The notes under the pieces were generated by a model that ran no database searches, had not been told where the DNA came from, and saw only the letters and a program-made list of their open reading frames with translations. A DNA stretch of 23,065 nucleotides from Chara braunii (taxonomy: Eukaryota > Streptophyta > Charophyceae > Charales > Characeae), in NCBI GenBank assembly GCA_003427395.1, contig BFEA01000799.1, positions 438,714 through 461,778 on the forward strand. Direction: 5' to 3'. Below, piece after piece: positions 9,079-17,519 of this stretch (positions within the stretch are counted from its first letter, which is position 1; each line of letters opens with the position of its first letter). The translations under genes and the position numbers were made by a program.

Positions 9079-9157
9079 TACGGATTTGAACCCGCAACCT
9101 CATACCACAATGCGCATTTCCAACCGGTGCTCTAACCACTGAGCTACATCAACTGGA
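9079..9157 (-). repeat. tRNA-derived sequence (A and B boxes), no acceptor stem
   Basis: On the minus strand TAGCTCAGTGGTTAGAGC is a textbook D arm (GCTC/GAGC). GCGGGTTCAAATCCGT is a T arm whose helix extends outward with AGGT/ACCT. The 5' GTTGATG has no complementary 3' strand and the anticodon arm is poor, so this is a tRNA relic or the head of a SINE, not a working tRNA. Confidence 0.6.
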
Positions 9158-9397
9158 CTACGCTTGGGCATCGTACGAAGGAGGAGTTGGTAGACTTCGT
9201 CAGGATTAGGCTACGAAGCACACACGTTCGTAGAGCCGCTATCGGTTCCGGTGATTTGGGATGACAACCACTGAACTACATCAACTGGACTACGCTTGGG
9301 CATCCTACGAAGGAGGAGTTGTTAGACTTCGTCAGGATTAGGCTACGGAGCACACACGTTCATAAAGCCGCTATCGGTTTCGGTGATTTGGGATGAC
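9134..9397 (-). repeat. Two tandem 132-bp units
   Basis: Units 9134-9265 and 9266-9397 differ at about seven positions. Each starts AACCACTGA(G/A)CTACATCAAC, the A-box end of the tRNA-like sequence, and ends GGTGATTTGGGATGACAA. Only the first unit is next to the B box, so the duplication took the A-box half plus the sequence upstream of it (minus-strand sense). Confidence 0.9.
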
Positions 9398-9425
9398 AAG
9401 AACAAATTAGTTTTCGAAGGGAAAC

Positions 9426-9634
9426 TTAAACCACCAGTCCTTGGCCCAGCTATCGGCCGCGGCGCTTCCCCATTAACAAGCCGCGCCTTTAGGACTTCGG
9501 GGTACCGGACCACAATGGCTGAAAGCGCCAGCCAAAAAAAAATTGAAACGGTACCCCGACATTTCGGCACAAATTGGCGCGCAGGGGCATTCCAGGCTCG
9601 GCATCGATAGCTGAGCCAAGTACTGGTGGTTTAA
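9426..9634 (-). mobile_element. 201-bp MITE flanked by TTAA
   Basis: TTAA lies at 9426-9429 and 9631-9634. The body 9430-9630 has about 26-bp terminal inverted repeats (ACCACCAGTCCTTGGCCCAG at the left, its near-exact inverse at the right). An inner inverted repeat TCGGGGTACCG / CGGTACCCCGA surrounds GGCTGAAAGCGCCAGCC and an A9 tract. It is in the opposite orientation to the copies at 3323 and 9631. It has no coding capacity. Confidence 0.85.
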
Positions 9635-9796
9635 ACCCCCAGTACTTGGCTCAGCTATTGATGTCGAGTCGGGATACCCTCTGCGCACCCAAGTTTTGTC
9701 GAGTCGTCGGGGCACCGTTTCGTTTTGATTTTGGCTGGCGCTTTCAGCCATTGCGGTTCGGTGCCCCGAAGCCCACAACTACCGGCGCGTTGTCGG
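9631..9796 (+). mobile_element. MITE, 3'-truncated, sharing a TTAA with its neighbour
   Basis: Directly after TTAA 9631-9634 comes ACCCCCAGTACTTGGCTCAG, then the family's interior with the inner repeat TCGGGGCACCG / CGGTGCCCCGA and GGCTGGCGCTTTCAGCC. Similarity stops near 9796, and the right terminal repeat and TTAA are absent. With the element at 9426 it forms a large imperfect palindrome centred on TTTAAA at 9630-9635. Confidence 0.8.
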
Positions 9797-10231
9797 CCCG
9801 AATACCCTTAGAAGGGTATTTGGGCACATTTTTGCATCTTGCAGAAGGGGCGTTTTTGACGATATTCGAGAGAGTGTCCCATTTTTGTGTAACCATAACC
9901 AACTCTCAGGGGTTGGGAATGGCGCGCGCTTTTCATCTGATTAGAGAGTATGTGGGCATACACTTCGAGGGCACGCATGGGTTTTAGGCAAACATTGGAT
10001 ATGTTTATAAGAGTGGTGTCCGCACGTGGTAGCGTGAACTAGAAAAGGAGTGTGAAGGAACTGCAATAGCACACACCGTGCGCGTTCGCATTCGAGACTG
10101 ACAGCGGATAATCGGGGCTACTAGCCTAGGTTTTAGCTATCATATCCGCTTGACTTACTTGCTACGACACTAAGATAAGTGAGGTGCGAAGTGTCAGAGA
10201 ACCACCGGGATTGAGGCTTTGCCTGGCGGGC
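9797..10231. other. No gene seen
   Basis: The open frame ending at 9987 starts inside the two MITEs, and its distal part has no recognisable motif. I see nothing else to annotate. Confidence 0.4.
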
Positions 10232-10755
10232 CGCTCCGTCTATTGGTGGGGAACCTCATCTGCTGGGAACCGGGCCCAGCGCCCCCCCATAAATACATCT
10301 GTACAAAACAGTACGAAACAATACATCGTTGAGAGAGACGCCCTTGGGCTGGAAACCGGGTCCAGCGTCCCATATCTAACCTTTCCCTTCATACCTAACC
10401 TGCAGCACCGTCGGGTACTAGGGGGAGAACCACCAGGGGGCACCAGTGGAATCTCCCTCCCTCCCCTAGCTCCTGCCCTCCACCTACTATCCTCACGGCG
10501 TCCCGTGTCCCATATACCAAGATTAAAATATCTGAGCAAAAGTGAGGAATGTGGGGCCTGCCAGCGTTGAATACCCAGCAACCCAGGGGATTGACTGAGC
10601 AGGCCCAAAAGAACTAAAAAAGGAGCCAAGAAGAACAGGGAAAGCAGGCATCGCCTGCTGGAAACCGGGTCCAGCGTCCCATGAATCTCCCTTTATAAAC
10701 CAGTATTGTGCTGGAAACCGGGTCCAGCGTCCCTTATCCAGTGTACTCTTCCAAA

Positions 10756-10757
<2 letters not shown>

Positions 10758-10796
<39 letters not shown>
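10758..10796. repeat. T39 homopolymer
   Basis: Thirty-nine consecutive T between two hairpin-repeat copies. This could be the A-tail of a minus-strand insertion or a slippage product. Confidence 0.9.
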
Positions 10797-10797
<1 letters not shown>

Positions 10798-10812
10798 AGA
10801 AAACTCCATATA

Positions 10813-10864
10813 CGGGAAGCCTACTTAACAAGGTGATAAGAGCATCCCCGTTAAGTAGGTCCCG
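10813..10864. repeat. Inverted repeat, 15-bp arms with a 2-nt bulge
   Basis: CGGGA-AG-CCTACTTAAC (10813-10829) pairs with GTTAAGTAGG-TCCCG (10850-10864) across a 20-base loop. It lies directly after the T39 tract. Confidence 0.75.
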
Positions 10865-11310
10865 GCGTCGAAGGCTCCATCTATTGGTGGGGAGCTACAC
10901 CTGCTGGAAAACGGGTCCAGCGTCCCTATACATTGATGAAATTGTATGTGCTGGAAATCAGGTCCAGCGTCCATGTGCAATGATGTGAATCTGTGTGCCG
11001 GAAACCGGGTCCAGCGTCCCTGTTAGTCTAATCTATAGAATCAGCAAAATCTGGGACAACCAACCGAAACCCTAATCATGCTCTGATGTGTTTCGCTGAA
11101 ACGTGGTTTATATTTGCTGGAAAGCGGGTCCAGCATCCCCATATCATGTTGTATAACTATGTCCATAAGCAAAACAATCTATACATTCCCGTTTGCTGTA
11201 TCAGTCAAATTATTGATTGTTTATATGGCCTTTTTTGAACCAAATCTAGAATCAAAGTTCTATCAATGACGAAAGATGTCTGATCTGGCACACCATCAGC
11301 CCCCCGGCGA

Positions 11311-11343
11311 TGATTGATATCGCAGGCCGGGCAATATCAATCA
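11311..11343. repeat. Perfect 10-bp inverted repeat
   Basis: TGATTGATAT (11311-11320) and ATATCAATCA (11334-11343) flank a 13-base GC-rich loop. It lies just past the 3' end of the Asn-rich ORF on the minus strand. A role in RNA 3' processing is possible but not shown. Confidence 0.6.
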
Positions 11344-11350
11344 GCCCCAT

Positions 11351-11649
11351 CTATCCCACCCCTAACCTCCACCAAACCACACAGAGGAAAAGATTGGTGA
11401 GGGAGAAAGCCCCTTCCGGCTCAACGATGTTGTCATCATCATCACTACCCATCCCTCCCATCGCGGTGATGCCATTCTCAGCCACCCACATATGAATTGC
11501 CACACTGTTGCTCCCTTGAACTTGGCCGCCGTTGTCGTCTTCGTCGTTGTAGCCGCCGTCATCGTCATCATCATTGTTATTAATGTTGTTGTTGATGTTG
11601 ATGTAGTTGTTGTTGTTGCTGTCGTTGTTGTTGTTGTTGTTGTTGTTGC

Positions 11650-11681
<32 letters not shown>

Positions 11682-12133
11682 CTGTTGTTGTTGTTGTTGT
11701 TGACGGTGTTCTCACCACCGTCGAGATTGTCACTGATGTTGTTATCGCCCCCATCCATTGTTGCCGCTGCCACCTCGCGCTCGTCCTCACGATCGATGAT
11801 GCCCGCCAGCCGTTCATGTAGACGGTCATACAGATAGCGACTCTCCTCAAAGAGGGTTTTGCAAACTGACATAATGCCATCTGCCCTCCTCCAATCGATG
11901 CAGACGTCAAGCCGGGGATCCGGCCCCTCCTCCTGCACCCAGATGATTTCCAACATGTCTTCGCTCTTCTCCTTTATCCACTCAGACAGAGCGGTCGCTC
12001 CCCCATCGACCTCTGGCTCTATTCGCAACCGCAAAGACATGTCCCTCACAATCACCTGTAGACATCTGCGTCCTTCCTCCAAGGTAGTCAGCCATTCATT
12101 TGCTTCGATTTGTAGCTCCTCCATGGTCGTCAT
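11351..12133 (-). CDS. Asn-rich hypothetical protein or exon, 260 codons
   Basis: The ATG at 12133 (a second ATG follows two codons later) opens a frame to the stop ending at 11351. Residues 1-125 are ordinary globular sequence (MEELQIEANEWLTTLEEGRR, later LEIIWVQEEGPDPRLDVCID and SVCKTLFEESRYLYDRLHER), mostly helical and acidic. Residues about 130-195 are almost entirely Asn with some Ser/Asp, encoded by imperfect AAC/AAT repeats. DDDDD and DDDD clusters follow. The last 16 residues (LFLCVVWWRLGVG) are hydrophobic and may be read-through into an intron or UTR. I recognise no family. The complex N-terminal half makes a real gene or exon likely. Upstream on the minus strand lie short 9- and 10-bp repeats (12181-12310) and no clear TATA box. 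Confidence 0.5.
11578..11703. repeat. Imperfect GTT/AAC trinucleotide repeat
   Basis: About 40 triplets, mostly GTT with GCT and GTC interruptions, encode the poly-Asn tract of the minus-strand ORF. The opposite strand is open too and would give poly-Val, a by-product of the repeat. Confidence 0.9.
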
Positions 12134-12173
12134 GGCTCACCCACAAACCTAACTGAGAATGCATTGAAGCGGA

Positions 12174-12310
12174 CAGAGATAGGCAGGGATAAACAGAGAT
12201 AAACAAGGATAAGCAAAGATAACCAGATGGGAAGAGAACATAGGTAAGCAGAGAAGCTGAGTAGACAGGACAGCTTGAAGTAGCTGAAATAGCTGAAATG
12301 GCTGAATGGA
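12174..12310. repeat. Short tandem repeats upstream of the Asn-rich ORF
   Basis: About five 10-bp units of the form AGRGATAAAC lie at 12174-12225. Three units of about 9 bp (TAGCTGAAA type) lie at 12276-12305. Both are imperfect. Confidence 0.6.
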
Positions 12311-12641
12311 CTTGAACTGGACTGAGTTGCGACAGGCTGTATCCCACCAGATCCTACCACCCGGCCCCTGGGGTCATGATCCAGTCGTGAAAGATCAGCT
12401 GGTAGTCTCTTTCCATCTCTCTCCGGGGTTCCTCCTGTGGTTCGTCGTCAGGCCGACAATCCCCCGACCATTTTACCTCGGCCACCCATCCCTTCCTTTC
12501 CCCTCCCAGCCAGTTCTTGCTGTAACAGGGGCCATTGCTCTATTTGTGCATGTCCTCCCTTTTTTTTGCCCACCATTTACTAAGCTAGATTGTTGTCTCA
12601 AATTCACCTTCTTTTTTTTCCTTCTTTTTTTTTTTGGGGGG

Positions 12642-12817
12642 NNNNNNNNNNNNNNNNNNNNNNNNNNNNNNNNNNNNNNNNNNNNNNNNNNNNNNNNNNN
12701 NNNNNNNNNNNNNNNNNNNNNNNNNNNNNNNNNNNNNNNNNNNNNNNNNNNNNNNNNNNNNNNNNNNNNNNNNNNNNNNNNNNNNNNNNNNNNNNNNNNN
12801 NNNNNNNNNNNNNNNNN
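12642..12817. other. Assembly gap, 176 N
   Basis: Unknown bases between a T-rich/G6 stretch and CGGGCTGTTTGGGGGGGG. Homopolymers on both sides probably caused the gap. Any reading frame across it is meaningless. Confidence 0.99.
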
Positions 12818-12918
12818 CGGGCTGTTTGGGGGGGGAGAGGGGGGAAGAGAGGAGTCCATTAAAGACAAATTGAGGCTGGCAATCCTCGCAAACAACCTGG
12901 AAGTAATTGACTCTGGGA

Positions 12919-13089
12919 CCACCAGTGCCTCTCCCATATACGCGCGGGCCCCTCACCACGTCTTTCGGAGGCCCAAAATGCAACATGCCCCCCGTTAACA
13001 CTTATCAATGGCAGCCCGGCCCCCAAAGTTCCCCATGTATACCACCGCGCATTTGTTTTTCCAAGCGGGGAAAGGTACTGGTGGTTTAA
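12919..13089 (+). mobile_element. Possible short MITE with ACCACCAGT ends
   Basis: The left end ACCACCAGTGCCTCTCCC (12919) and the right end GGGGAAAGGTACTGGTGGT (to 13085) are inverted copies with about 17 of 19 matches. TTAA follows on the right (13086-13089), but the left flank is CTGGG. The interior differs from the 200-bp family. It may be a related family or an old element that has lost its left TTAA. Confidence 0.45.
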
Positions 13090-13154
13090 CCAATCAACAT
13101 TGCTCCTCCGTGGAGCGCTCTGCTCTTTGTTTCTCATGACCCCTACAGTGTTAA

Positions 13155-13509
13155 CCGGACGGCCTAGCAAATGAAACAACTCCCTACTCCATCAAGACCT
13201 GGTCTAAAGCGACCGAGTGGATCAAACGCTCCAACCGCTGCGGGCACTCCGATCCTGACCTTGAACATCTTCAACTGCCCAGGTTCCTTCTCTACCGCCT
13301 CTCTAAGCCAAGGACAAAACCATAACTTCCCATCTGTAGATACCTGGAGCTAGGCATTCTTCCTATCCCAAGACTTAGTCCGCGTAAACCATTTACAGCC
13401 CAAAGGAGACTTCCACCGACTGCATTTTTTCCAATTTCGATCGGCTTGGATCTGGTTCCTCAGCCGTACCCTCATCAGGTTGGAGGTTCCCAAATACAAC
13501 ATGCCCTTA
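13155..13509 (+). pseudogene. Coding-like relic interrupted by a MITE
   Basis: One frame (13155 to about 13321) reads protein-like: YSIKTWSKATEWIKRSNRCG, then DPDLEHLQLPRFLLYRLSKP. After a stop, another frame from 13354 reads FHRLHFFQFRSAWIWFLSRT and LIRLEVPKYNMP up to the TTAA at 13507. A short homologous stretch (GGPKCNMP) is encoded at about 12967-12990. I do not recognise the protein. It is short, frameshifted and cut by the MITE end, so a transposon or gene fragment is most likely. Confidence 0.35.
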
Positions 13510-13575
13510 AACCACCAGTACTTGGCCTAGCTATCGGTCGCGGACGATTCTCGTTAACGTTGTCGAGCGCATCGG
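13507..13575 (-). mobile_element. End of a TTAA-flanked MITE, truncated
   Basis: TTAA then ACCACCAGTACTTGGCCTAG, followed by CTATCGGTCGCGG and a TTAACGTTGTCGAGCGC stretch, matches the left end of the 9426-9634 element. The similarity fades by about 13575 and no second end is found. Confidence 0.7.
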
Positions 13576-15083
13576 TCCCGCAGGGGGACCCTCCCGGCCG
13601 CGTCACGCAAGATTTTGCAGGACTTCGTCGTAGAGCGCGGGTTGCCGCTCCGGCCGAGCGCACCAGCCGTACCTCTCGCGAGCCCCTACGACATGACAGG
13701 GTCACGCGAGGCACGTCTTACCTCCACCCGCGGAAGCTGTCACCTTCCCTTGAGTGGGCGTATCCCTGTCGAGCTACTGAACCACGTGCGAAAGTTTTTA
13801 GTATGCATATGCAGAGGTGGCCCGACCGAGGGCGTTTCTCGTCCGCTGTAGCATAGGAGGTACGCGCGGTCAATGACCCTCAATCGGACCCGCACGCGAA
13901 TCGGCGCATTGGGGGGCTGAGGTCCCAATCACGATTTGTCGTCGGTCGACTAGGACACAATCCATTTACCACGCGTTACACCACAATAAAATTAAAACAA
14001 AAATAAAACTCTCCTAGTCCCTTCAGTGCCCGACTCATAACCTTTTAACACAACAATCGGTTCGACGTCGCACGCGGGACTCAACATAAAACTGTTCGAG
14101 CGCTAGGTCTTTCTCACATGGACTGGCAATGCAAGCATACGCACGCAGTCGCAACGATGGAGTACTATGTAGTACCCATAATCATGCGACCCTCGATAAT
14201 CTCGGGGGTCACGTTCGACATTCAAGTGTCGGCTGCCACGCGCCTTGAGGGGTTAATCTCTCGATGCTAGACAACCGCCAAGGTGGTTGATCACCACACC
14301 CTCTTCTGTACCCTGCAGAGAGTGGGTGGTAGACAGGTTCAAACATGTGGTGACAGTCAACTCTCGCGGCCTTGGAAACAAACTCCATCATCCAGGGTCT
14401 GAAGAGAAACCAAGAGGTTTGACTTTGACGGCCGCCACAGACTATAATGTCCAACCAAAATAATTGTAAAGAGTAAGCGGTAAAAAGGGGGTTTCCCTTT
14501 TCTCTCGAAGCATAGTCTGTTTGACTCTTGCGCGCGATCACAACAGACCGTACGGATATTGAATGTTTACGTATGTGTAAGTGGAAGTGTATATATACAC
14601 GTATATGAAAGGTTATGAAATGTGAGAATACCACTTTTCACAACCACTGTAAGACTCTCTTTATAATTACGTTAAGCAGAGGTAGTTCAAGCAGAGGTTT
14701 GTGTGGTTTCAAACGATCACTCTCACAATAGTAGTGTGGTTTGTTCATTCAAATTCATACAACATTCAGATTATCACCAAACTCAATCCAAAAGGATCTC
14801 ATACTCATACCTGCAATCACACAAAGATCGAATAACAACAACAAACACACTAAGGGAGTCAACTTTATCGCTTTCAACAACTCATACCCCGCCTTGTGCA
14901 TACAAGCCCCAACCAATTTTCATTATCCCTCAAATAAAGGTATTCAGTCTTTTAGAAATGACCACTTAAAAAGAAATCTGGGTGAAAACCCTACGAAACA
15001 TAAAAACCCACAAGAGCCAAGGCCTTAGGTTGAGATGCAGAAACAGAGAAGTTGTGTCGTAAACCGACGAATCGAGAACCGAC
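13576..15083. other. No gene supported
   Basis: Several frames of 80-140 codons exist on both strands, including 141 codons on the minus strand (14209-14634). None shows a domain or a homologous partner in the window. Nothing else stands out. Confidence 0.4.
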
Positions 15084-15102
15084 CTGTTATCAGTGATAAC
15101 AG
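15084..15102. repeat. 19-bp perfect palindrome
   Basis: CTGTTATCAGTGATAACAG has 9-bp arms around a single G. It could be a protein-binding site, but no gene is attached to it. Confidence 0.6.
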
Positions 15103-15287
15103 AAGATGATGCTCTGTAGGATCAGGCCGAACAAGTCAAGCATTCAATCGAATTCGCAGCCCTGCATCACAGTACAGGGCAAAACGGACCAATACTATGT
15201 TTTAAGGATAACATGCTCCATATCGAGGCCAAACTCCACTACTAACTTTCTTCCTCACTTTCTTTCACTAATTTTCAGAAACCCCTG

Positions 15288-15495
15288 AAAATTTCGGCAA
15301 CATCTCTCATAGACAAGGCTGATTGCCAAATTCTTCCTAGCATAAATAATCTAACTCTCAAAACTTTACAAAATTTCGACAGCGCATCCCGTAGGAAAAG
15401 TGTCCTTTCAAAATTTTTAGGTGTGAAAAAATAACTAACTCCTTCAAATTTGTAAAAATTTCGGCAGCGCTTCCCGTAGGAACAGGAGACTGCCA
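15288..15495 (+). repeat. Three direct repeats of AAAATTTCGGCAGCGC type
   Basis: Copies start at 15288, 15370 and 15455 (82 and 85 bases apart). The second and third share AAAATTTCG(A/G)CAGCGC(A/T)TCCCGTAGGAA; the first is more diverged. Copies one and three continue into similar (A/G)CTGATTGCCA / GACTGCCAGG sequence. They could be part of a decayed LTR or satellite. Confidence 0.7.
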
Positions 15496-15898
15496 GGATT
15501 TATACAAAGCTGAAAATGTAAAGACAAAACACAACTATACTTGGGACCAACTCCCGACATTTACCTGATAGTTAGAACCGGAGACAGTCTGCACGATCCC
15601 TTCTTGAGGATGGCATCGTGAGCTAACACCGATCTTAACTCCTAGTAAGGTCAGTCCTATCTTATCCCAGGTTTCCCTCCCATCATCCATCTCTCATACC
15701 TATAGCTTCAGCACTCAGCGAGCATCTAAAGCAACTAACCTATTAAAAGAAAAGTTCTCAAAGATAGCCCCAAAACATACACAGGTGAGTGTGATAACAT
15801 CTCTCGCCAACCCTCAGGTTCCTTTCCAGGTTGCACAGTTCGTTCAAAAACCCTTGTTGTTCTCTTTTACTCTTCCTTACATAAGACATAGGATTAGC

Positions 15899-17515
15899 CA
15901 ACCCAACTTATGGATGTGACTGACCTGCCAATTTATATGACTGGGTCGCATCAACTTATGGTGTCCTATTCTGATAACACAAATATACGTAGGGCATAAG
16001 ACCAAATCACACCAACTTATGGTGTGACCGGTTTCTGCCTAAACGGTTGACATAAGGCGTATAACCGGGCCGCACCAACTTATGGTGAGGTTGGTCAGCC
16101 TGAACGCTCGACATACACTAAAAATTGAACCTCCTCAACTTATGAGGGGCCAGCCTTAGCCTGAACAAACGACAAAAGACATATGACTATAACACACCAA
16201 CTTATGATGTGCCTAGCCAACCCAAACAGTGACATATGGTGTAGAACCAAGCTACCCAACTTATGAGTAGTCCAACCCAACCTAGACAAAACCACATGCG
16301 CGAATGACCGAACAACCCACAACTTATGCGTTCGCCCAACCTTCGCAATACAACCATGTTCAACGAATAAGGCATAAAACTCACCACACCAACTTATGGT
16401 GTGATTAGCCTCTGCCTGAACGAGTGACATAAGGCGTATGACCGGGTCGTACCAACTTATGGTGAGGCTGGTCAGCCTAAACTTTCGGCATACACAAATA
16501 ACTGAGCCACCTCAACTCATGGGGGGTCCATCCTCTGCCTAAACAAACGACGAAAGGCATATGACCAAGACACACCAACTTATGATGTGGCTAGTCAACC
16601 CATACAATGACATATAGCGTAAAACTAGGCTAGTCAACTTATGAGTAGTCTAGCTCCACCTAAACAAGCAACAGGCGCGTGTGACTGAACAACCCACAAC
16701 TTAAACGTTCACTCAGCCTCCGCAACAGAACTACATTCAATAAATAGATTCACAATCATTTTTTGTCTTTAGATGAGTGGCTAAGTCACCTCAACTTATG
16801 AGGATCCCCACTCAAACATCGGATATGTTTAGAAAAAGAAATAGCCAAACTTTATATATCTCTCTGCTTTTGTGTTATTAGGGGCATATGACCAACTACC
16901 CAGCTTATGGATGAGTCAGTCTGCCCAAAGTTACCACTCAATTTTATGCTCCGAATCTTATTTATTCCTCTGTTTTATCTACTACCGGCTTATATGGCTA
17001 GATCTCCCAACTTATGGCGTCCAGCCTGCCAATGACATACGTAGTATATAGTTATATCAAATTGTATACTCAGGTTCCACTTATGTTCGCGGCTCATGAC
17101 TTGGTCACACCAACTTATGGTGTGACTAGCCTGCCAAAACAAGTAAGCATAAGGCATAGGACTGATCTACACCAACTTATGGTGTGGTCAGTTTCTGCCT
17201 AGACAATCGACATAAGACGTATGACCGCGCCGCACCAACTTATGGTGAGGCTGGTCAGCCTGAATATTTGACATACACAAAGAACTGAATCACCTCAACT
17301 TATGAGGGGTCCAGCCTTTGCCTAAACAAACGACGAAAGACATATAACGAAAACACACCAACTTATGGTGTGGCTAGTCAGCCCATACAATGACATATAG
17401 CGTATAACTAGGTTACTCAACTTATGAGTAGTCTAACCCCGCCTAAACAAGCAACAAGTGCGTGTGGTTGAACAACCCGCAACTTATGCGTTCGCCCAAC
17501 CTTCGCAACATAACA
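15899..17515 (+). repeat. Satellite with CAACTTATG core and six-monomer higher-order repeat
   Basis: The core CAACTTATG (or one- to two-base variants) occurs 24 times, at 15904, 15952, 16013, 16076, 16136, 16198, 16257, 16320, 16390, 16453, 16513, 16576, 16635, 16697, 16792, 16901, 17008, 17111, 17173, 17236, 17296, 17359, 17418 and 17480. Three blocks (16013-16328, 16390-16705, 17173-17488) each hold six monomer types in the same order at spacings of about 63, 60, 62-63, 59 and 62-63. Between blocks two and three are four irregular monomers 95-109 bases apart. Arms beside the core pair with each other in most types: CACACC/GGTGTG, CACC/GGTG, CCTC/GAGG, TTACTC/GAGTAG, CGC/GCG. There is no coding potential. 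Confidence 0.9.
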
Positions 17516-17519
17516 ACAA

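Larger units (their letters stand above)
10232..11139 (+). repeat. Array of eight GCTGGA...TCCAGC hairpin repeats
   Basis: The core GCTGGAAACCGGGTCCAGC plus GTCCC occurs near 10253, 10349, 10657, 10710, 10902, 10950, 10998 and 11116, all on the plus strand, at irregular spacing (about 48 to 310 bases). The arms GCTGGA and TCCAGC pair with loop AACCGGG. The copy at 10253 reads GCTGGG...CCCAGC, a matched double change that keeps the stem. Two copies (10232-10279 and 10873-10925) carry the leader CTCC(G/A)TCTATTGGTGGGGA, as does the inverted copy at 1624. The intervening sequence is not repeated. Function unknown. Confidence 0.8.

Noticed and set aside
9079-9157. Functional tRNA gene
   Set aside because: The D and T arms are good, but there is no acceptor stem and the anticodon arm is poor, so it is kept as a tRNA-derived repeat.
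9574-9987. 137-codon plus-strand frame
   Set aside because: Its first half lies in two MITEs and the rest shows no motif.
11492-11837. Plus-strand poly-Val and poly-Leu frames
   Set aside because: They are the other readings of the GTT repeat. The minus-strand frame has a complex N-terminal half and is preferred.
12306-13001. Long frames spanning the N gap
   Set aside because: The gap sequence is unknown, so continuity cannot be claimed.
14209-14634. 141-codon minus-strand frame
   Set aside because: No domain, no homologous copy in the window and ordinary length for chance; left as unsupported.
15899-17515. CRISPR-like array (regularly spaced repeats)
   Set aside because: The spacers are themselves related and follow a six-step order, the repeat core is only 9 bp, and the context is eukaryotic. 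It is a satellite.
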